DNA from: Sedimentisphaerales bacterium
GTDB taxonomy: Bacteria > Planctomycetota > Phycisphaerae > Sedimentisphaerales > SM23-30
DNA length: 64,000 nt
Reading direction: 5' to 3'
NCBI GenBank assembly: GCA_016928435.1
Contig: JAFGKT010000034.1
Span: 41,005-105,004, forward strand
Positions 18,448-27,473 of the stretch are shown here, in pieces (within the stretch, counting starts at the first letter, position 1; each line of letters opens with the position of its first letter). The position numbers and the translations under genes were made by a program. Below the pieces are notes generated by a model. That model ran no database searches. It had not been told where the DNA came from and worked only from the letters and a program-made list of their open reading frames with translations.

Positions 18448-18831
18448 TCAATCATTGTCACCGACCAAAGGCCGAGTCCTATCGACATGAAAACGCACCA
18501 AGTACGCAGTTTCTTTGCCGCCATCGCTACAGACTTTCTTAGGTCTGCGCCTAAATTTGTTCACTACCTCCGGGTCAAATTCCTCGTCGATTTTGCTCAG
18601 ATAAAGACGTATCCCTTTGTATCGGGATTCGCTTTCAATAAACATATAAGCAGCATGAGGGTTGCTCTTGAGATTTTTATAGCTTTTACGGTCGCGCATA
18701 ATAAACCCAATCGTTTCATTGTCGAACACATGAGGCCGAGCATACACAGCTAAATTCGTTCTACCATCGGCATCCGCGGTAGATAAAATTCCCGTCCCAG
18801 CAACATCTTGAAAATATTCCAGTAGATCCAT
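18448..18831 (-). CDS. Pyridoxamine-5'-phosphate-oxidase-like protein
   Basis: A 127-residue split-barrel protein. GTGILSTADADGRTNLAVYA forms the first beta-hairpin, GFIMRDRKSYKNLKSNPHAA the FMN-binding region, and YMFIESESRYKGIRLYL the dimer strand. I place the start at the ATG at 18831 because GGGAGC lies seven bases upstream; an earlier ATG at 18894 has no such site and adds residues outside the fold. First gene of the row that leads into the photolyase. Function within the family is unknown. Confidence 0.85.
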   Translation of the reverse strand: MDLLEYFQDVAGTGILSTADADGRTNLAVYARPHVFDNETIGFIMRDRKSYKNLKSNPHAAYMFIESESRYKGIRLYLSKIDEEFDPEVVNKFRRRPKKVCSDGGKETAYLVRFHVDRTRPLVGDND

Positions 18832-19065
18832 TACGTCAAGCTCCCGAGAAATCCATCGATGAAATTTACTCCTAAAACAATTATACGTTACCATTCTCTA
18901 TTGTCAACTGTCGCAGTTTTGAACGTCAAAATATGCACTCAGAAGTGACTTTCTATCGCATATGTATTTTTGTTCATCTTCGATCACATCTTCGAAAACG
19001 ACAAAAAAACAATCAAATCATTCCCAAAGGTACTTCCGTTATGAAACCCGACAATGTAAATCAAG

Positions 19066-19087
19066 AAAAAGTGCGACATCGCACTTT
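19066..19087 (-). terminator. Rho-independent terminator of the outer-membrane barrel gene
   Basis: AAAGTGCG (19068-19075) pairs with CGCACTTT (19080-19087) around a 4-base loop. Read on the minus strand the stem is followed by five U residues from the A-run at 19066-19070. It lies 28 bases after the stop of the barrel gene at 19115. Confidence 0.8.
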
Positions 19088-19114
19088 ATTTGCAACCGCC
19101 AAATATCCCCACGC

Positions 19115-20110
19115 TCAAAAGCGCACCGAGGTACTCAATGTCGCGAATAAGCCGTCCGAAAACGAAATTTGATTGTCACCTCGGTCATCATAATCGTCGC
19201 CCTCATACATGAACCGGTCAAAACCGTATCCGCACTGCAGATCAATGCTCAATGCCTCTGTTATCTGCCAAGTTATTCCGCCGGCTAATTGCTTCTGGTA
19301 AAAAAACAGACCGTCATCATCGTCTTCACGCTCCGACCGCAAATACATCTCATTGAACCATCGAAAACCGCCATAAAGCGAAAAACTTTCCGTAAGCTCA
19401 TAGCTCACTCTAGTGTTTACTGTGCGAGGAAACACATAGCTCCCCTCAACACTCCAATTCGGCAACGGCCGCCAATATACCATAGCAAAAGGAATGCCCA
19501 GTACACCGCGAAAATCTCTGCTCACGGGCCATTGATAAGCAACCCCCGGCAAAGGTACATGCTCAAGAAAATCGCGCCGATTCGAGTAATCCAGAAAAAA
19601 CAGCCATGCGCCATCATCCTCAGTTTTAATTCGCAGCATCGCCGTGGCACCAACCACAATTTCGTCTCCGCTGTCGAAAGGCTTATCGCTCGGCGAACTC
19701 ACCGAAATACGTATCCCTGTAATTGCCCCATCGCTGATCTGCCTGCGATAATAACCCGCCAAATCAATATCCCAAAAATGGCCCGGCAATTGCTCGCCAG
19801 TATCCGGCAGCAAAGCCGCTGATTGAATATCAATAACTCCCACCGAAGGCGTGAAAACTAGCTCCGATTCCTCATTTTGCTGGATCGGCAACTGCAAAGC
19901 GAGATCGTGCCCCAGTGCCATAAAATCAGCGTCTTGCCGCTTAATGCCCACCTCGCTAAATAAATGAAAATCATATTCAACAGCCTGACGAACCTGCCCT
20001 ACCCTGGGACCAAGCCACCCTTCACCACGGCTCTGCCCATACAACAACCGCGAACATGATGCGACAAACAGTAATACGACAACCAAGCTAATTCGTGTTT
20101 TCATCGACAT
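19115..20110 (-). CDS. Probable outer-membrane beta-barrel protein
   Basis: A 331-residue exported protein without a recognised family. The N-terminus MKTRISLVVVLLFVASCSRL is a signal peptide; SCS could be a lipobox but is weak. The rest is rich in alternating polar and aromatic residues with the C-terminal strand ending in Phe (LFATLSTSVRF), which is the usual barrel-assembly signal of outer-membrane proteins. ATG at 20110 has GGAG six bases upstream; further ATG codons upstream are less well placed. It is followed by a clear terminator and preceded by msrBA after 51 bases. Confidence 0.75.
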   Translation of the reverse strand: MSMKTRISLVVVLLFVASCSRLLYGQSRGEGWLGPRVGQVRQAVEYDFHLFSEVGIKRQDADFMALGHDLALQLPIQQNEESELVFTPSVGVIDIQSAALLPDTGEQLPGHFWDIDLAGYYRRQISDGAITGIRISVSSPSDKPFDSGDEIVVGATAMLRIKTEDDGAWLFFLDYSNRRDFLEHVPLPGVAYQWPVSRDFRGVLGIPFAMVYWRPLPNWSVEGSYVFPRTVNTRVSYELTESFSLYGGFRWFNEMYLRSEREDDDDGLFFYQKQLAGGITWQITEALSIDLQCGYGFDRFMYEGDDYDDRGDNQISFSDGLFATLSTSVRF

Positions 20111-20161
20111 GGCTTGCTCCATCAATTAATCAACGGCAATATCTCACGTAAAACAGTATAT

Positions 20162-21007
20162 TTAGAATACCTTCTTATAGACATGGCAATAAGGCGTTTT
20201 ACCATTCTTCTCGTAATAATCTTGATGATATTGTTCAGCAGGCCAAAACTTACCCGCTGGACAAACCTCCGTCTTCACATCATACCCCTTTTGTTTGAGA
20301 ATTGCAACCATCGCCAAAGCCGTTTCCTTCTGTTGCTCATCCAGATAAAACACAGCCGAGCGATATTGAAGACCAATGTCCGGCCCTTGACGATTCAACT
20401 GCGTGAAATCATGAGTTTCAAAAAACAGCTTAACAAGCTTTTCATAGCTCGTTTTGGAAGGATCAAAAACCACCTCCACCGCCTCAGCGTGTCCGGTCGC
20501 TCCAGTACACACCTCACGATAAGTCGGATTGTCTCTGATCCCTCCGGTATAACCGACTCTAGTACTAATAACTCCCGCAGCCCGTTGGAAATGATATTCT
20601 GTCCCCCAAAAACAACCCGAAGCGAAAATAGCGCGCCCCTGCTCCGTCTCATCCAAAGCCACAAAATCCAGGGAAATCGAATTAACACAATAGCGAGTAT
20701 TATTAGGCGTTAGTTTTTCCCCAACAAAAACATGCCCCAAATGCCCGTCGCAATTGGCGCAGACTATCTCGGTACGAACTCCGTCAGCGTCAGGAACTTG
20801 TTTCACCGCACCTTCAATTTGGTCATCAAAACTAGGCCAGCCGCAATCGGAAGCAAACTTGGCTGTATGCTCAAACAATCGCGCACCACACCGCCTGCAA
20901 GTATAGTATCCTTTTTCAAAATGATCATAGTACCTACCCGTGAAAGGCCGTTCGGTACCTTTATGAACAATAACTTGTTCTTCTTCCGCGGTCAGCTTCT
21001 TATGCAT
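20162..21007 (-). CDS. Bifunctional methionine sulfoxide reductase, MsrB-MsrA fusion
   Basis: A 281-residue fusion enzyme that repairs both epimers of oxidised methionine. The MsrB domain comes first (about 1-120): zinc cysteines Cys37 and Cys40 (CRRC), Cys83 and Cys86 (CANC), and catalytic Cys107 in RYCVNS. The MsrA domain (about 125-281) has its catalytic Cys132 in ASGCFWGTEYHF, plus GYTGG and GHAEAVEVVFDP. The order MsrB-MsrA is the less common one compared with MsrA-MsrB fusions. No signal peptide is visible, so it acts in the cytoplasm. It stands at the upstream end of the stress-gene block. Confidence 0.95.
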   Translation of the reverse strand: MHKKLTAEEEQVIVHKGTERPFTGRYYDHFEKGYYTCRRCGARLFEHTAKFASDCGWPSFDDQIEGAVKQVPDADGVRTEIVCANCDGHLGHVFVGEKLTPNNTRYCVNSISLDFVALDETEQGRAIFASGCFWGTEYHFQRAAGVISTRVGYTGGIRDNPTYREVCTGATGHAEAVEVVFDPSKTSYEKLVKLFFETHDFTQLNRQGPDIGLQYRSAVFYLDEQQKETALAMVAILKQKGYDVKTEVCPAGKFWPAEQYHQDYYEKNGKTPYCHVYKKVF

Positions 21008-21322
21008 AGCCCTATTGCCTCAGTATTTGTCATCTGTGTGTCCACCATCAAAAAACTACTATCACCCAGTTCCCCCCAAGCCCGCCACTGCCCAAATTTA
21101 CAATCTGCCATTGATTTTCTTGCAATATTAATGCGTCGGATGTATGTTATGGGAAAATTCGTCCGATCAAATTTTTCTCAGCAAGGACTGAAAACCGCTC
21201 AAAGAGGAGCATCAGGTAATACGACCTATTATAGGCAGCGATTCAGCCATAGTCGAGATAACCCAAGACACGAAAATCTGTGAATCGCAAAGCATCATAA
21301 GTTCTTATGAGAAAATTATTTC
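21008..21322. other. Intergenic upstream of tRNA-Ser and msrBA
   Basis: AT-rich DNA that should hold the divergent promoters for the tRNA and for msrBA. I see no clear promoter pair, gene or repeat. Confidence 0.35.
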
Positions 21323-21407
21323 GGAGGAGTGGCCGAGTGGCTTAAGGCGACGGTCTTGAAAACCGTTGTACCGCAAGGTACCGGGGGTTCGAATCCCTCC
21401 TCCTCCG
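21323..21407 (+). tRNA. tRNA-Ser (anticodon UGA)
   Basis: Acceptor stem GGAGGAG (21323-21329) pairs with CTCCTCC (21400-21406), followed by discriminator G at 21407. The anticodon stem ACGGT/ACCGT closes a loop CTTGAAA, giving anticodon TGA. A long variable arm follows and the T-arm contains GTTCGAAT, as expected for a class II serine tRNA. CCA is not encoded. Confidence 0.97.
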
Positions 21408-21603
21408 CTTTATCAAATCGCTTTTTGGCAGCCCATCCTCAATATTGCCAAAAAGCGACCGCTGGGAAAAACGCCAAGACCTCCCAATCACACCGCCTTT
21501 CTTGGCAGAAAACCTCGTTATCAAGAATCCTCTTCTTTGCGATCCCTGCGGCCTGTCGCGGTGAATCTTCCCTAACCTGCCCCCACTTATTCGCGGATGT
21601 ACC

Positions 21604-21643
21604 AAAAAAAAGGGCTGCTTCCCATCAAGGAAAACAGCCCTTT
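21604..21643 (-). terminator. Rho-independent terminator of the porin gene
   Basis: AAAGGGCTG (21609-21617) pairs with CAGCCCTTT (21635-21643) around a 17-base loop; on the minus strand the stem runs into a U-run from the A-run at 21604-21611. It lies 31 bases after the stop of the gene at 21674. Confidence 0.85.
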
Positions 21644-21673
21644 GACTTTAACTTACGTCTTTGCGACGCGACC

Positions 21674-22981
21674 TTAGAAGGTCAACACCCAAGAGTGTTG
21701 GATGCGGAAGTCGTCACCGTCATCTTGGTTGATGTAGTCGGTGTTGTGATAGCTTACTTCCAGTCCGGTCCAGAGATACGAACTGAGGTAGTACTTCACA
21801 TTGCCATAGTAGTATTGGTTCTCGTTCATCATACCGGCATTCAAGTCGGCATCACGAGGATCAACAAAACCAACACCACCGGCAAAAGCCATTACACCGG
21901 CTGCCGGAGCGGGCTTCCAACCCAATTCGATCCAACCACCAAAAACTTCGATTTCTTCAACACCGGTGCCTACAACGGCAATACCGTTGGCGGTACCAGC
22001 ATGACTGTCGTAGTTCTCGCCCCAGAACAATTCGGTGGCGATACCAAGGTCTTCCCAGATCGGGGCATGGAAGTCAACATTCAGCGACCAGGTGTGAACA
22101 TTGTCATCATCGCCAGGATAGGCCAAATCGACTTCTTCTTCACCCAGGTGACCACTCATGCCAATTTCCATTTCGCCTGCGCGATAACCAACGCGGGCTT
22201 CAAAAGTGCCAATACCGGAATCAACACCATCGTCAACCAGGAAACCATCCACGTCAGAACCAGTCTCACGCAACCAAGCTACCTGACCGATGATCACTGA
22301 ATCATCCGCCAGCGTCCACCATTTGTCAAAACGGAAGCCAGGATAACGGAAGCCAGGATTGCCGCACATTGCGCCATAGGCGAAGTTCAGAGTGTCAGGG
22401 AACAACGGGGAAAGAATTTCCCAGTCTTGACCCGCACGGAACATCCAGTCTGCGCCAGTGATATCGAGATACGCCTTACGTACACGAAGGTCACCGCCCC
22501 AGAAGTCCGTTTCCACAACACCGCGAACGCGAAGGTCGCAAATGTTCGGAGCCGTAATGATCGCACCCAAACGAGTCTGAGCCGCGGTGAAACCAATCTG
22601 GTCATCACTGCGACTGATCGTCGATTCGGGCAGTGCCATCGGGCACATATCGCCGCCAACGTGAGCGCTGTCATCCCAGATCACGTCAGCTTTGATATAA
22701 CCATAAGGCCTTACTGTCCAACCAGCGGGAAGAATCAAGGTGCCGCCGGCATCCTGAGCAGCAGCCGGGGCCGGGCCCATAGCTTCTGCCAATTGTTGCT
22801 GGTACTGCCAATTGGAGTCATTACGCATCTCCTGCAATTCGGCACGTAACGCAGCGATTTCTTGCTGGGCCTGAGTCAATTCTGCGCGAATATCATCATC
22901 AGCCACAGCCGCGTTGCCGCTAATCACAAGCGTCAACGCCATACTCAAAAACAATCCTACCAATACATTTCGCTTACCCAT
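21674..22981 (-). CDS. Porin-like outer-membrane protein with N-terminal coiled coil
   Basis: A 435-residue exported protein. Residues 1-28 are a signal peptide ending near AAVADDD. A short coiled coil follows (QAQQEIAALRAELQEMRNDS, about 37-56), then a beta-barrel of some 350 residues that opens with a proline-glycine strand (VRPYGYIKADVIWDD) and ends in a strand with terminal Phe (HSWVLTF). This layout resembles porins anchored by a periplasmic coiled coil in planctomycetes. The ATG at 22981 has AAAGGAGTG upstream and was preferred to the earlier ATG at 23050. Single-gene unit with its own terminator. Transport specificity unknown. Confidence 0.82.
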   Translation of the reverse strand: MGKRNVLVGLFLSMALTLVISGNAAVADDDIRAELTQAQQEIAALRAELQEMRNDSNWQYQQQLAEAMGPAPAAAQDAGGTLILPAGWTVRPYGYIKADVIWDDSAHVGGDMCPMALPESTISRSDDQIGFTAAQTRLGAIITAPNICDLRVRGVVETDFWGGDLRVRKAYLDITGADWMFRAGQDWEILSPLFPDTLNFAYGAMCGNPGFRYPGFRFDKWWTLADDSVIIGQVAWLRETGSDVDGFLVDDGVDSGIGTFEARVGYRAGEMEIGMSGHLGEEEVDLAYPGDDDNVHTWSLNVDFHAPIWEDLGIATELFWGENYDSHAGTANGIAVVGTGVEEIEVFGGWIELGWKPAPAAGVMAFAGGVGFVDPRDADLNAGMMNENQYYYGNVKYYLSSYLWTGLEVSYHNTDYINQDDGDDFRIQHSWVLTF

Positions 22982-23342
22982 ACACACACTCCTTTCGCTA
23001 TTGGTGCTTCTTTGTTTGCGAAATAATCTTCCTACAACCACTAAAAACAACTTGTAACCAACTCAACTGACAGCGGCAAGGGAAAAATCCTCACGCCTTT
23101 ACCCTGTCCGATGAGCACAAATCTTACATACTGCTATGATCGAACATTATGGCCCAATTACCTCAAAAACTAGCCAGTTTTTTTGCTGTAATTCACTAAA
23201 AAGACGCATCATACGCCATTTTCCCCCTTATCTGGATTGAAACCGACCTTTTTAATAGCTGGTCAGCCCAGATAATTAGCCGCTCGTAATAACTCACAAC
23301 CTCGTAATCAATACTGTTATTTGTAGGTTCATAGCACTTTTT
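22982..23342. other. Intergenic before the porin gene
   Basis: AT-rich. It should contain the porin promoter on the minus strand and the 3' end of the PEGA lipoprotein gene. No convincing promoter pair, terminator or gene seen. Confidence 0.35.
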
Positions 23343-23777
23343 TTACTGCACTAAGTCCTGTGAAACAGCCTCGTTACGCAATTGGCCCGCTCTCTCGATC
23401 AGCGGCTCCACCTCGGTTTCAACGCTGGCACTCAACTCAAATTCCCACAGGTGTTCATCAACCAGCGTACCAGGCAGCAAACATTCACTTATCAGGTCCA
23501 AGCCAGGCCACTGATAAATCGGCGTCTCTGCCATTCTTGTCGTGCGAATCGTATCATAACCTGCTTTTCGCAGTATAACTTCATATTCTCCGTATTCTTG
23601 GAACCGAACCGTCATTGGTGTTAGCCCGGCTTCTTCGCCGTTGAGCCAAACCAATGCCCCAGCCGGTTCACTATTTACCGTAATCAGCCGCTCAACGCAA
23701 CCGCCCAGACATAATAGTGCCCACACCCCCAACATAACAGCACTAATATCCCGGATTTTTCGCGTTTTTATTCTCAT
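23343..23777 (-). CDS. PEGA-domain lipoprotein
   Basis: A 144-residue protein with a lipoprotein signal: hydrophobic stretch followed by the lipobox LCLGGC, so Cys is lipidated and the protein is membrane anchored. A PEGA domain follows, with VNSEPAGALVWLNGEEAGLTP and a second strand set YEVILRKAGYDTI. PEGA domains are thought to bind surface polymers or other envelope proteins. The ATG at 23777 starts a normal signal peptide; earlier ATG codons overlap the preceding gene. The gene follows the NSS transporter and its small subunit closely on the same strand. Confidence 0.75.
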   Translation of the reverse strand: MRIKTRKIRDISAVMLGVWALLCLGGCVERLITVNSEPAGALVWLNGEEAGLTPMTVRFQEYGEYEVILRKAGYDTIRTTRMAETPIYQWPGLDLISECLLPGTLVDEHLWEFELSASVETEVEPLIERAGQLRNEAVSQDLVQ

Positions 23778-23796
23778 GTCAACATTCACGCTTTCA

Positions 23797-23985
23797 CTAC
23801 ACTTCATCCGGCAATTGCTCATCTGCGTTTTTGCTCGACGCCTTCATCGCGCGATAAAAACACCAACTGAAACCCCCGACAATCAACAGCAGCATCCCAG
23901 CCAGTATTCCATAGGCCCAGCCGGAAAGCTCGCCATCATATGCTACTTCCGCCAATATTGCCATATATTGTGTTAAGAACATCAT
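23797..23985 (-). CDS. MetS-like small subunit of NSS transporter
   Basis: A 62-residue protein with one membrane helix (WAYGILAGMLLLIVGGFSWCFY) and a short charged tail. It lies directly after the NSS transporter gene, 36 bases from its stop, with GGGGA before the ATG at 23985. In Corynebacterium the NSS transporter MetP needs a small single-helix partner, MetS, encoded next to it; size, topology and position fit the same role here. The sequence itself is not conserved enough for certainty. Confidence 0.6.
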   Translation of the reverse strand: MMFLTQYMAILAEVAYDGELSGWAYGILAGMLLLIVGGFSWCFYRAMKASSKNADEQLPDEV

Positions 23986-24021
23986 ATTTTTTTCCCCAGC
24001 ATCAAGCTGTTCGCCCAATAC

Positions 24022-25569
24022 CTAATTATCGTATTCTTCCACCTTCGCAGTCTCCCGAGGCCGCCATAATCCCAAAATCACCGCCAACAAGAACACGATC
24101 AGCGTCAATCCCAAATTCAATATGTCCGCCCCAATCAAATTTCCTTGATTATCTATCACAAATCCAGCTTCGCTCCGTATGTCGTCCACCAACGACCAAA
24201 CCGTCAACCCCGCCAAAATCAACGGGATCACAACTTTGATTGACCATTCCCACCATACTCCAACCTGCCAATCGCTGTTTCGATTTGTGTGCGCCCGCAA
24301 CTTTCCAATGTCAAACGCCCATCCAACCACTAAGCACTCGATCATACCCACAAAAATAATCCCCCATGTGCCTTCGTTCACAATCCCATCCATCTTATCC
24401 AGCCATTGCAGCCCGCCCTTGGTCGTGTATATTACCCCCGCGCTAAAACCCACCACCGAAAGTCCCAACAGCACGCTCCTTCGCTTCCAGCCGGTCTTGT
24501 CGATCAGACTAGCCAAAGCCCCTTCCGTTATCGAAAATGCCGAGTCGATCCCCAACAAAATCAATGCGATAAAGAAGATCACCGAAAACACTTGAGCCAT
24601 TGGCAGCAAACTCAACGCCTTGGGAAACGCCACAAACGCTAACCCTATCGTCTTACTGCTGTCCAACACCTCATTGACCGGTTGGTTGGTTTGAACCGCC
24701 ATTGCCCCCATAGTTGCGAAAACCGCTATCCCCGCTATAAAACTCGTCGCCAAATCCGCCAAACCTATTATTAATGCGTTATTGTTCAAATCACTCTTTT
24801 TGTGCAGAAAACTCGCATAGGTTATCATCACCCCGAATGCAATCGTCATCGAAAAGAACACCTGCCCAAACGCCGCCTTCCAAACTGAAGGTTCTTTCAG
24901 CATCGCCCAGTCCGGTTCCAGATAATACTCCAACCCCTGTATTGCCCCCTCCAGTGTCAAACCCCGTATCGTCAATATCAAAAGCATCAACCAAGGTATC
25001 GGCACCGTCCAAAGTACAATCTTGCCTACTACCTTCACCCCTTTGAAGATGCAAATATACATCAACACCCACACCACCGCTAACGCCGCCAATGCCGGCC
25101 AACGTATCCCTCCCAGCGCAAGAGTGTCATTATTCTGCAAATAAGTCTGGAAAAAGTACGTATTTGCCGCCGTACCGTCTGTCGCACTGGCCCAAGGCAA
25201 CGGACTTTGAAAACTCGCCACCAAATAATTCAGTGCCCACGCCAACACCACCGCGTAATACGTCACGATGATAAAGCTCAGAACCACCGGCCACCAGCCC
25301 ACGAACTCCCATTTACGCCCTATCTTCTTAAACGCGTTCGGTGCCGCCTGCTGAGTCAAATGCCCCAACGAAAACTCCATTATCAGCAGCGGTATCCCAA
25401 TCACGATCATCGCTACTATATAAGGTATCAAAAACGCGCTGCCCCCGTTGCTGTAGCATTCGTGCGGAAACCGCCATACATTGCCCAACCCCACCGCTGA
25501 GCCGATCGCCGCTAATATAAACCCCGACCGCGAACCCCAATTTTCTCTGCCATTATCCGAACCGCCCAT
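24022..25569 (-). CDS. Neurotransmitter:sodium symporter (NSS/SNF) family transporter
   Basis: A 515-residue membrane protein with about 12 helices that imports amino acids or similar solutes with sodium. The first helix carries the family signature SGFILAAIGSAVGLGNVWRFP, shown in part, with the unwound sodium site; TYYAVVLAWALNYL and GVMITYASF further on are typical of helices 3 and 6-7. GAGGACGAG precedes the ATG at 25569. It is followed by a MetS-like small subunit, which suggests a MetPS-type neutral amino acid importer (inference). Confidence 0.93.
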   Translation of the reverse strand: MGGSDNGRENWGSRSGFILAAIGSAVGLGNVWRFPHECYSNGGSAFLIPYIVAMIVIGIPLLIMEFSLGHLTQQAAPNAFKKIGRKWEFVGWWPVVLSFIIVTYYAVVLAWALNYLVASFQSPLPWASATDGTAANTYFFQTYLQNNDTLALGGIRWPALAALAVVWVLMYICIFKGVKVVGKIVLWTVPIPWLMLLILTIRGLTLEGAIQGLEYYLEPDWAMLKEPSVWKAAFGQVFFSMTIAFGVMITYASFLHKKSDLNNNALIIGLADLATSFIAGIAVFATMGAMAVQTNQPVNEVLDSSKTIGLAFVAFPKALSLLPMAQVFSVIFFIALILLGIDSAFSITEGALASLIDKTGWKRRSVLLGLSVVGFSAGVIYTTKGGLQWLDKMDGIVNEGTWGIIFVGMIECLVVGWAFDIGKLRAHTNRNSDWQVGVWWEWSIKVVIPLILAGLTVWSLVDDIRSEAGFVIDNQGNLIGADILNLGLTLIVFLLAVILGLWRPRETAKVEEYDN

Positions 25570-25682
25570 TCGCTCGTCCTCGTCTCTACCCAGTCACACT
25601 CCTGGAACCTGAAAAACCGCGTATCATCACCCTCCACCAAAATCAGCACTCAGCCGCCGCTTTTAATCTGCCTATTGACGTC

Positions 25683-26525
25683 TTATCTCGACTTGTCCAA
25701 ACCCAACAGCGTCAAACTATCCCGCTCGATTATCCCTCGCAGTAATTCTCTAGGCACCGCGGGCAAAACCGAATCACGCGACATCTTGTTCAAGTTATAC
25801 AAAGCTTCAATCGCTGACTTCACCGTATTGTTCGGAAAACCGCTGCCGAAAAGCAATTGCCCCGTAACCTTATATTCGTGCGCCAAGGTAATAGTATGAT
25901 ATGTTTGCCAAGGCTTGTCCGCCAAGCCCACCACAGTTGTAAACACCGTCGGATGCTTAGCCAACAACGCCATCGCTTGATCTATCCAAGGCACCCCCAT
26001 GTGCGATACCACAATCTTCAAATCTTCAAAGGTGCGCGCCACTTCGTCTAGCAGCATAGGCTGAGCGTATTCCATTATTGCCCGGCGGGGCAAACGCTCA
26101 CCCTGCAGAAAACAGACCGGCAGTCCCAACTCCTCCGCCAACTCATAAAGCTTCATCGCTCGACTGTCGCAAGGATGAAAATTCTGACATGCCGGACTAA
26201 CCACCAACCCCGCGAACTGCCACTCCTCCCGAGCCTGGCGAACCTTATCCAGCACATCCTTATCCGTTGGGTCAACCCCCGCGAACCCAATCAGCTTCTC
26301 CGGGAATGCTGATATATGACTAGCCAGCAACTCATTCGGAATCTCCGCATCCAAGTGCCGACTCACAAACCCCAACACTAAAGCCTTGTCAGCCGGAGCC
26401 GTCGCGTCCAGATGGTGCTGCCCAGTAGCGCTGCTGTCGGGCCGCTTGGCAAAACAGCTAAAACCCTCCGCTTGCCCAAGATCTATCGATACCGGACATA
26501 CGTGGGTGTGACAATCAACTATCAT
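25683..26525 (-). CDS. Amidohydrolase-family protein (amidohydro_2 type)
   Basis: A 280-residue TIM-barrel metal-dependent hydrolase. The HxH metal motif is DCHTHVCP at residues 4-11; a further SHMGVPW segment in the middle and the late FGSGFPNN (where the family usually has a metal Asp or Ser/Gly loop) fit amidohydro_2 proteins such as ACMSD-like decarboxylases and lactonases. The ATG at 26525 has AGGAAAG upstream. Substrate unknown. It lies upstream of the NSS gene on the same strand with a 113-base gap. Confidence 0.85.
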   Translation of the reverse strand: MIVDCHTHVCPVSIDLGQAEGFSCFAKRPDSSATGQHHLDATAPADKALVLGFVSRHLDAEIPNELLASHISAFPEKLIGFAGVDPTDKDVLDKVRQAREEWQFAGLVVSPACQNFHPCDSRAMKLYELAEELGLPVCFLQGERLPRRAIMEYAQPMLLDEVARTFEDLKIVVSHMGVPWIDQAMALLAKHPTVFTTVVGLADKPWQTYHTITLAHEYKVTGQLLFGSGFPNNTVKSAIEALYNLNKMSRDSVLPAVPRELLRGIIERDSLTLLGLDKSR

Positions 26526-26997
26526 AAAAGCTTTCCTGGTAACAGTATAAGATCGATATGACCGTAACCCCATCCGCTCTCTGTCGCTCTATGGCATTGC
26601 CCGGCACGGCCATTGCGGCAGTATATATCCCACCCTCCCAACGGTCAAGAACAAAGCTCGCCCGCCCCTCACCAAACCCCTGTTAATTACTGTTACGCCA
26701 AAGAAATACCAAAAACCAGCATTTCCCCATCCACCCCCGATAAACCTCTCACAGCCCGGCCAAACAACCCGTCATCAGCCTCTCATCCCCAAAAGTTGGC
26801 CCCTGAACGTTAAATAGCATCTGACCAAAAACTTGCTTCAGCTCGCCCGTTCTAACCCATTTACCCCCAAAAAAACCTCTAATCCCCATCCCCACGCCCC
26901 AATCAAAGCCCAAAAAACAACATTAAAATATAATAACTACCCAATAAATCCACATATATTATATACTCACTATATCCACAATTGGTCCAAAATAAAA
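26526..26997. other. C-rich intergenic region
   Basis: No gene seen: the open frames have no coding character and are rich in Pro, Thr and Asn because the plus strand is C- and A-rich. The far end (26955-26980) is AT-rich, with TATATT and TATACT as possible -10 elements for the leader that follows. Confidence 0.4.
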
Positions 26998-27148
26998 GCG
27001 AGAGAAAGAAATATTGCGGCATCTCTCTCTCTCGCCCAAAAGGAGGAGGAAAATGACCCGGTAAAACGCGCTAGGCGCATATTTTTCTTAACTTTATGTT
27101 AACATAATCGGCGTTTTTTTTCAATTTAACACAGAAAAAGCCGATTTT
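26998..27148 (+). promoter_or_regulatory. Attenuator-like RNA leader with a three-codon frame
   Basis: Seen in order: an 8-bp hairpin GCGAGAGA (26998-27005)/TCTCTCGC (27028-27035); a near-perfect ribosome binding site AGGAGGAGG; ATG ACC CGG TAA at 27053-27064; AAAACGC (27063-27069), able to pair with GCGTTTT (27111-27117); a 14-base palindrome TTATGTTAACATAA (27094-27107); and AATCGGC (27106-27112), able to pair with GCCGATT (27140-27146), followed by four U. The last two pairings share bases 27111-27112 and exclude each other. This is the layout of a transcription attenuator, 330 bases before the GH10-like gene. The stems are short, so this is a proposal. Confidence 0.4.
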
Positions 27149-27473
27149 CTTGCTTGTCCAAGCTCCCAAATCCTGCCAAAAACACCTCGCCAACACTAAT
27201 TTATAATCATTAGTTCAGCGCAGACATACAATTACGTACCTTTTATCTATTCAAACAGGCAAAAGGCCTTTGCAAATTAGCATACAACTATTATAATCTC
27301 TTACGATGTTGTTGTCGGAATGTTCGGCTCGCCCAGAACTTAAGACGTGATTGCTCCATTGTGGCCCGCCTGGCATTCTTGACTCATACCCCGCAAAGTT
27401 TAGGTGGATTTTGGACCCACCTGCCAACCTTTGGTAGTGGGGGGGTTAGTATTTATTTCAGAGCCTACAATTA

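Noticed and set aside
26833..27102. 89-codon open frame before the GH10-like gene
   Set aside because: Low-complexity Pro/His/Lys/Asn composition from C- and A-rich DNA, no ribosome binding site, and it runs across the hairpin and palindrome of the leader.
27072..27107. Possible dif site (GGCGCATA and TTATGTTAA)
   Set aside because: The two arms are about 12 bases apart rather than 6, so the XerC/XerD geometry is wrong.
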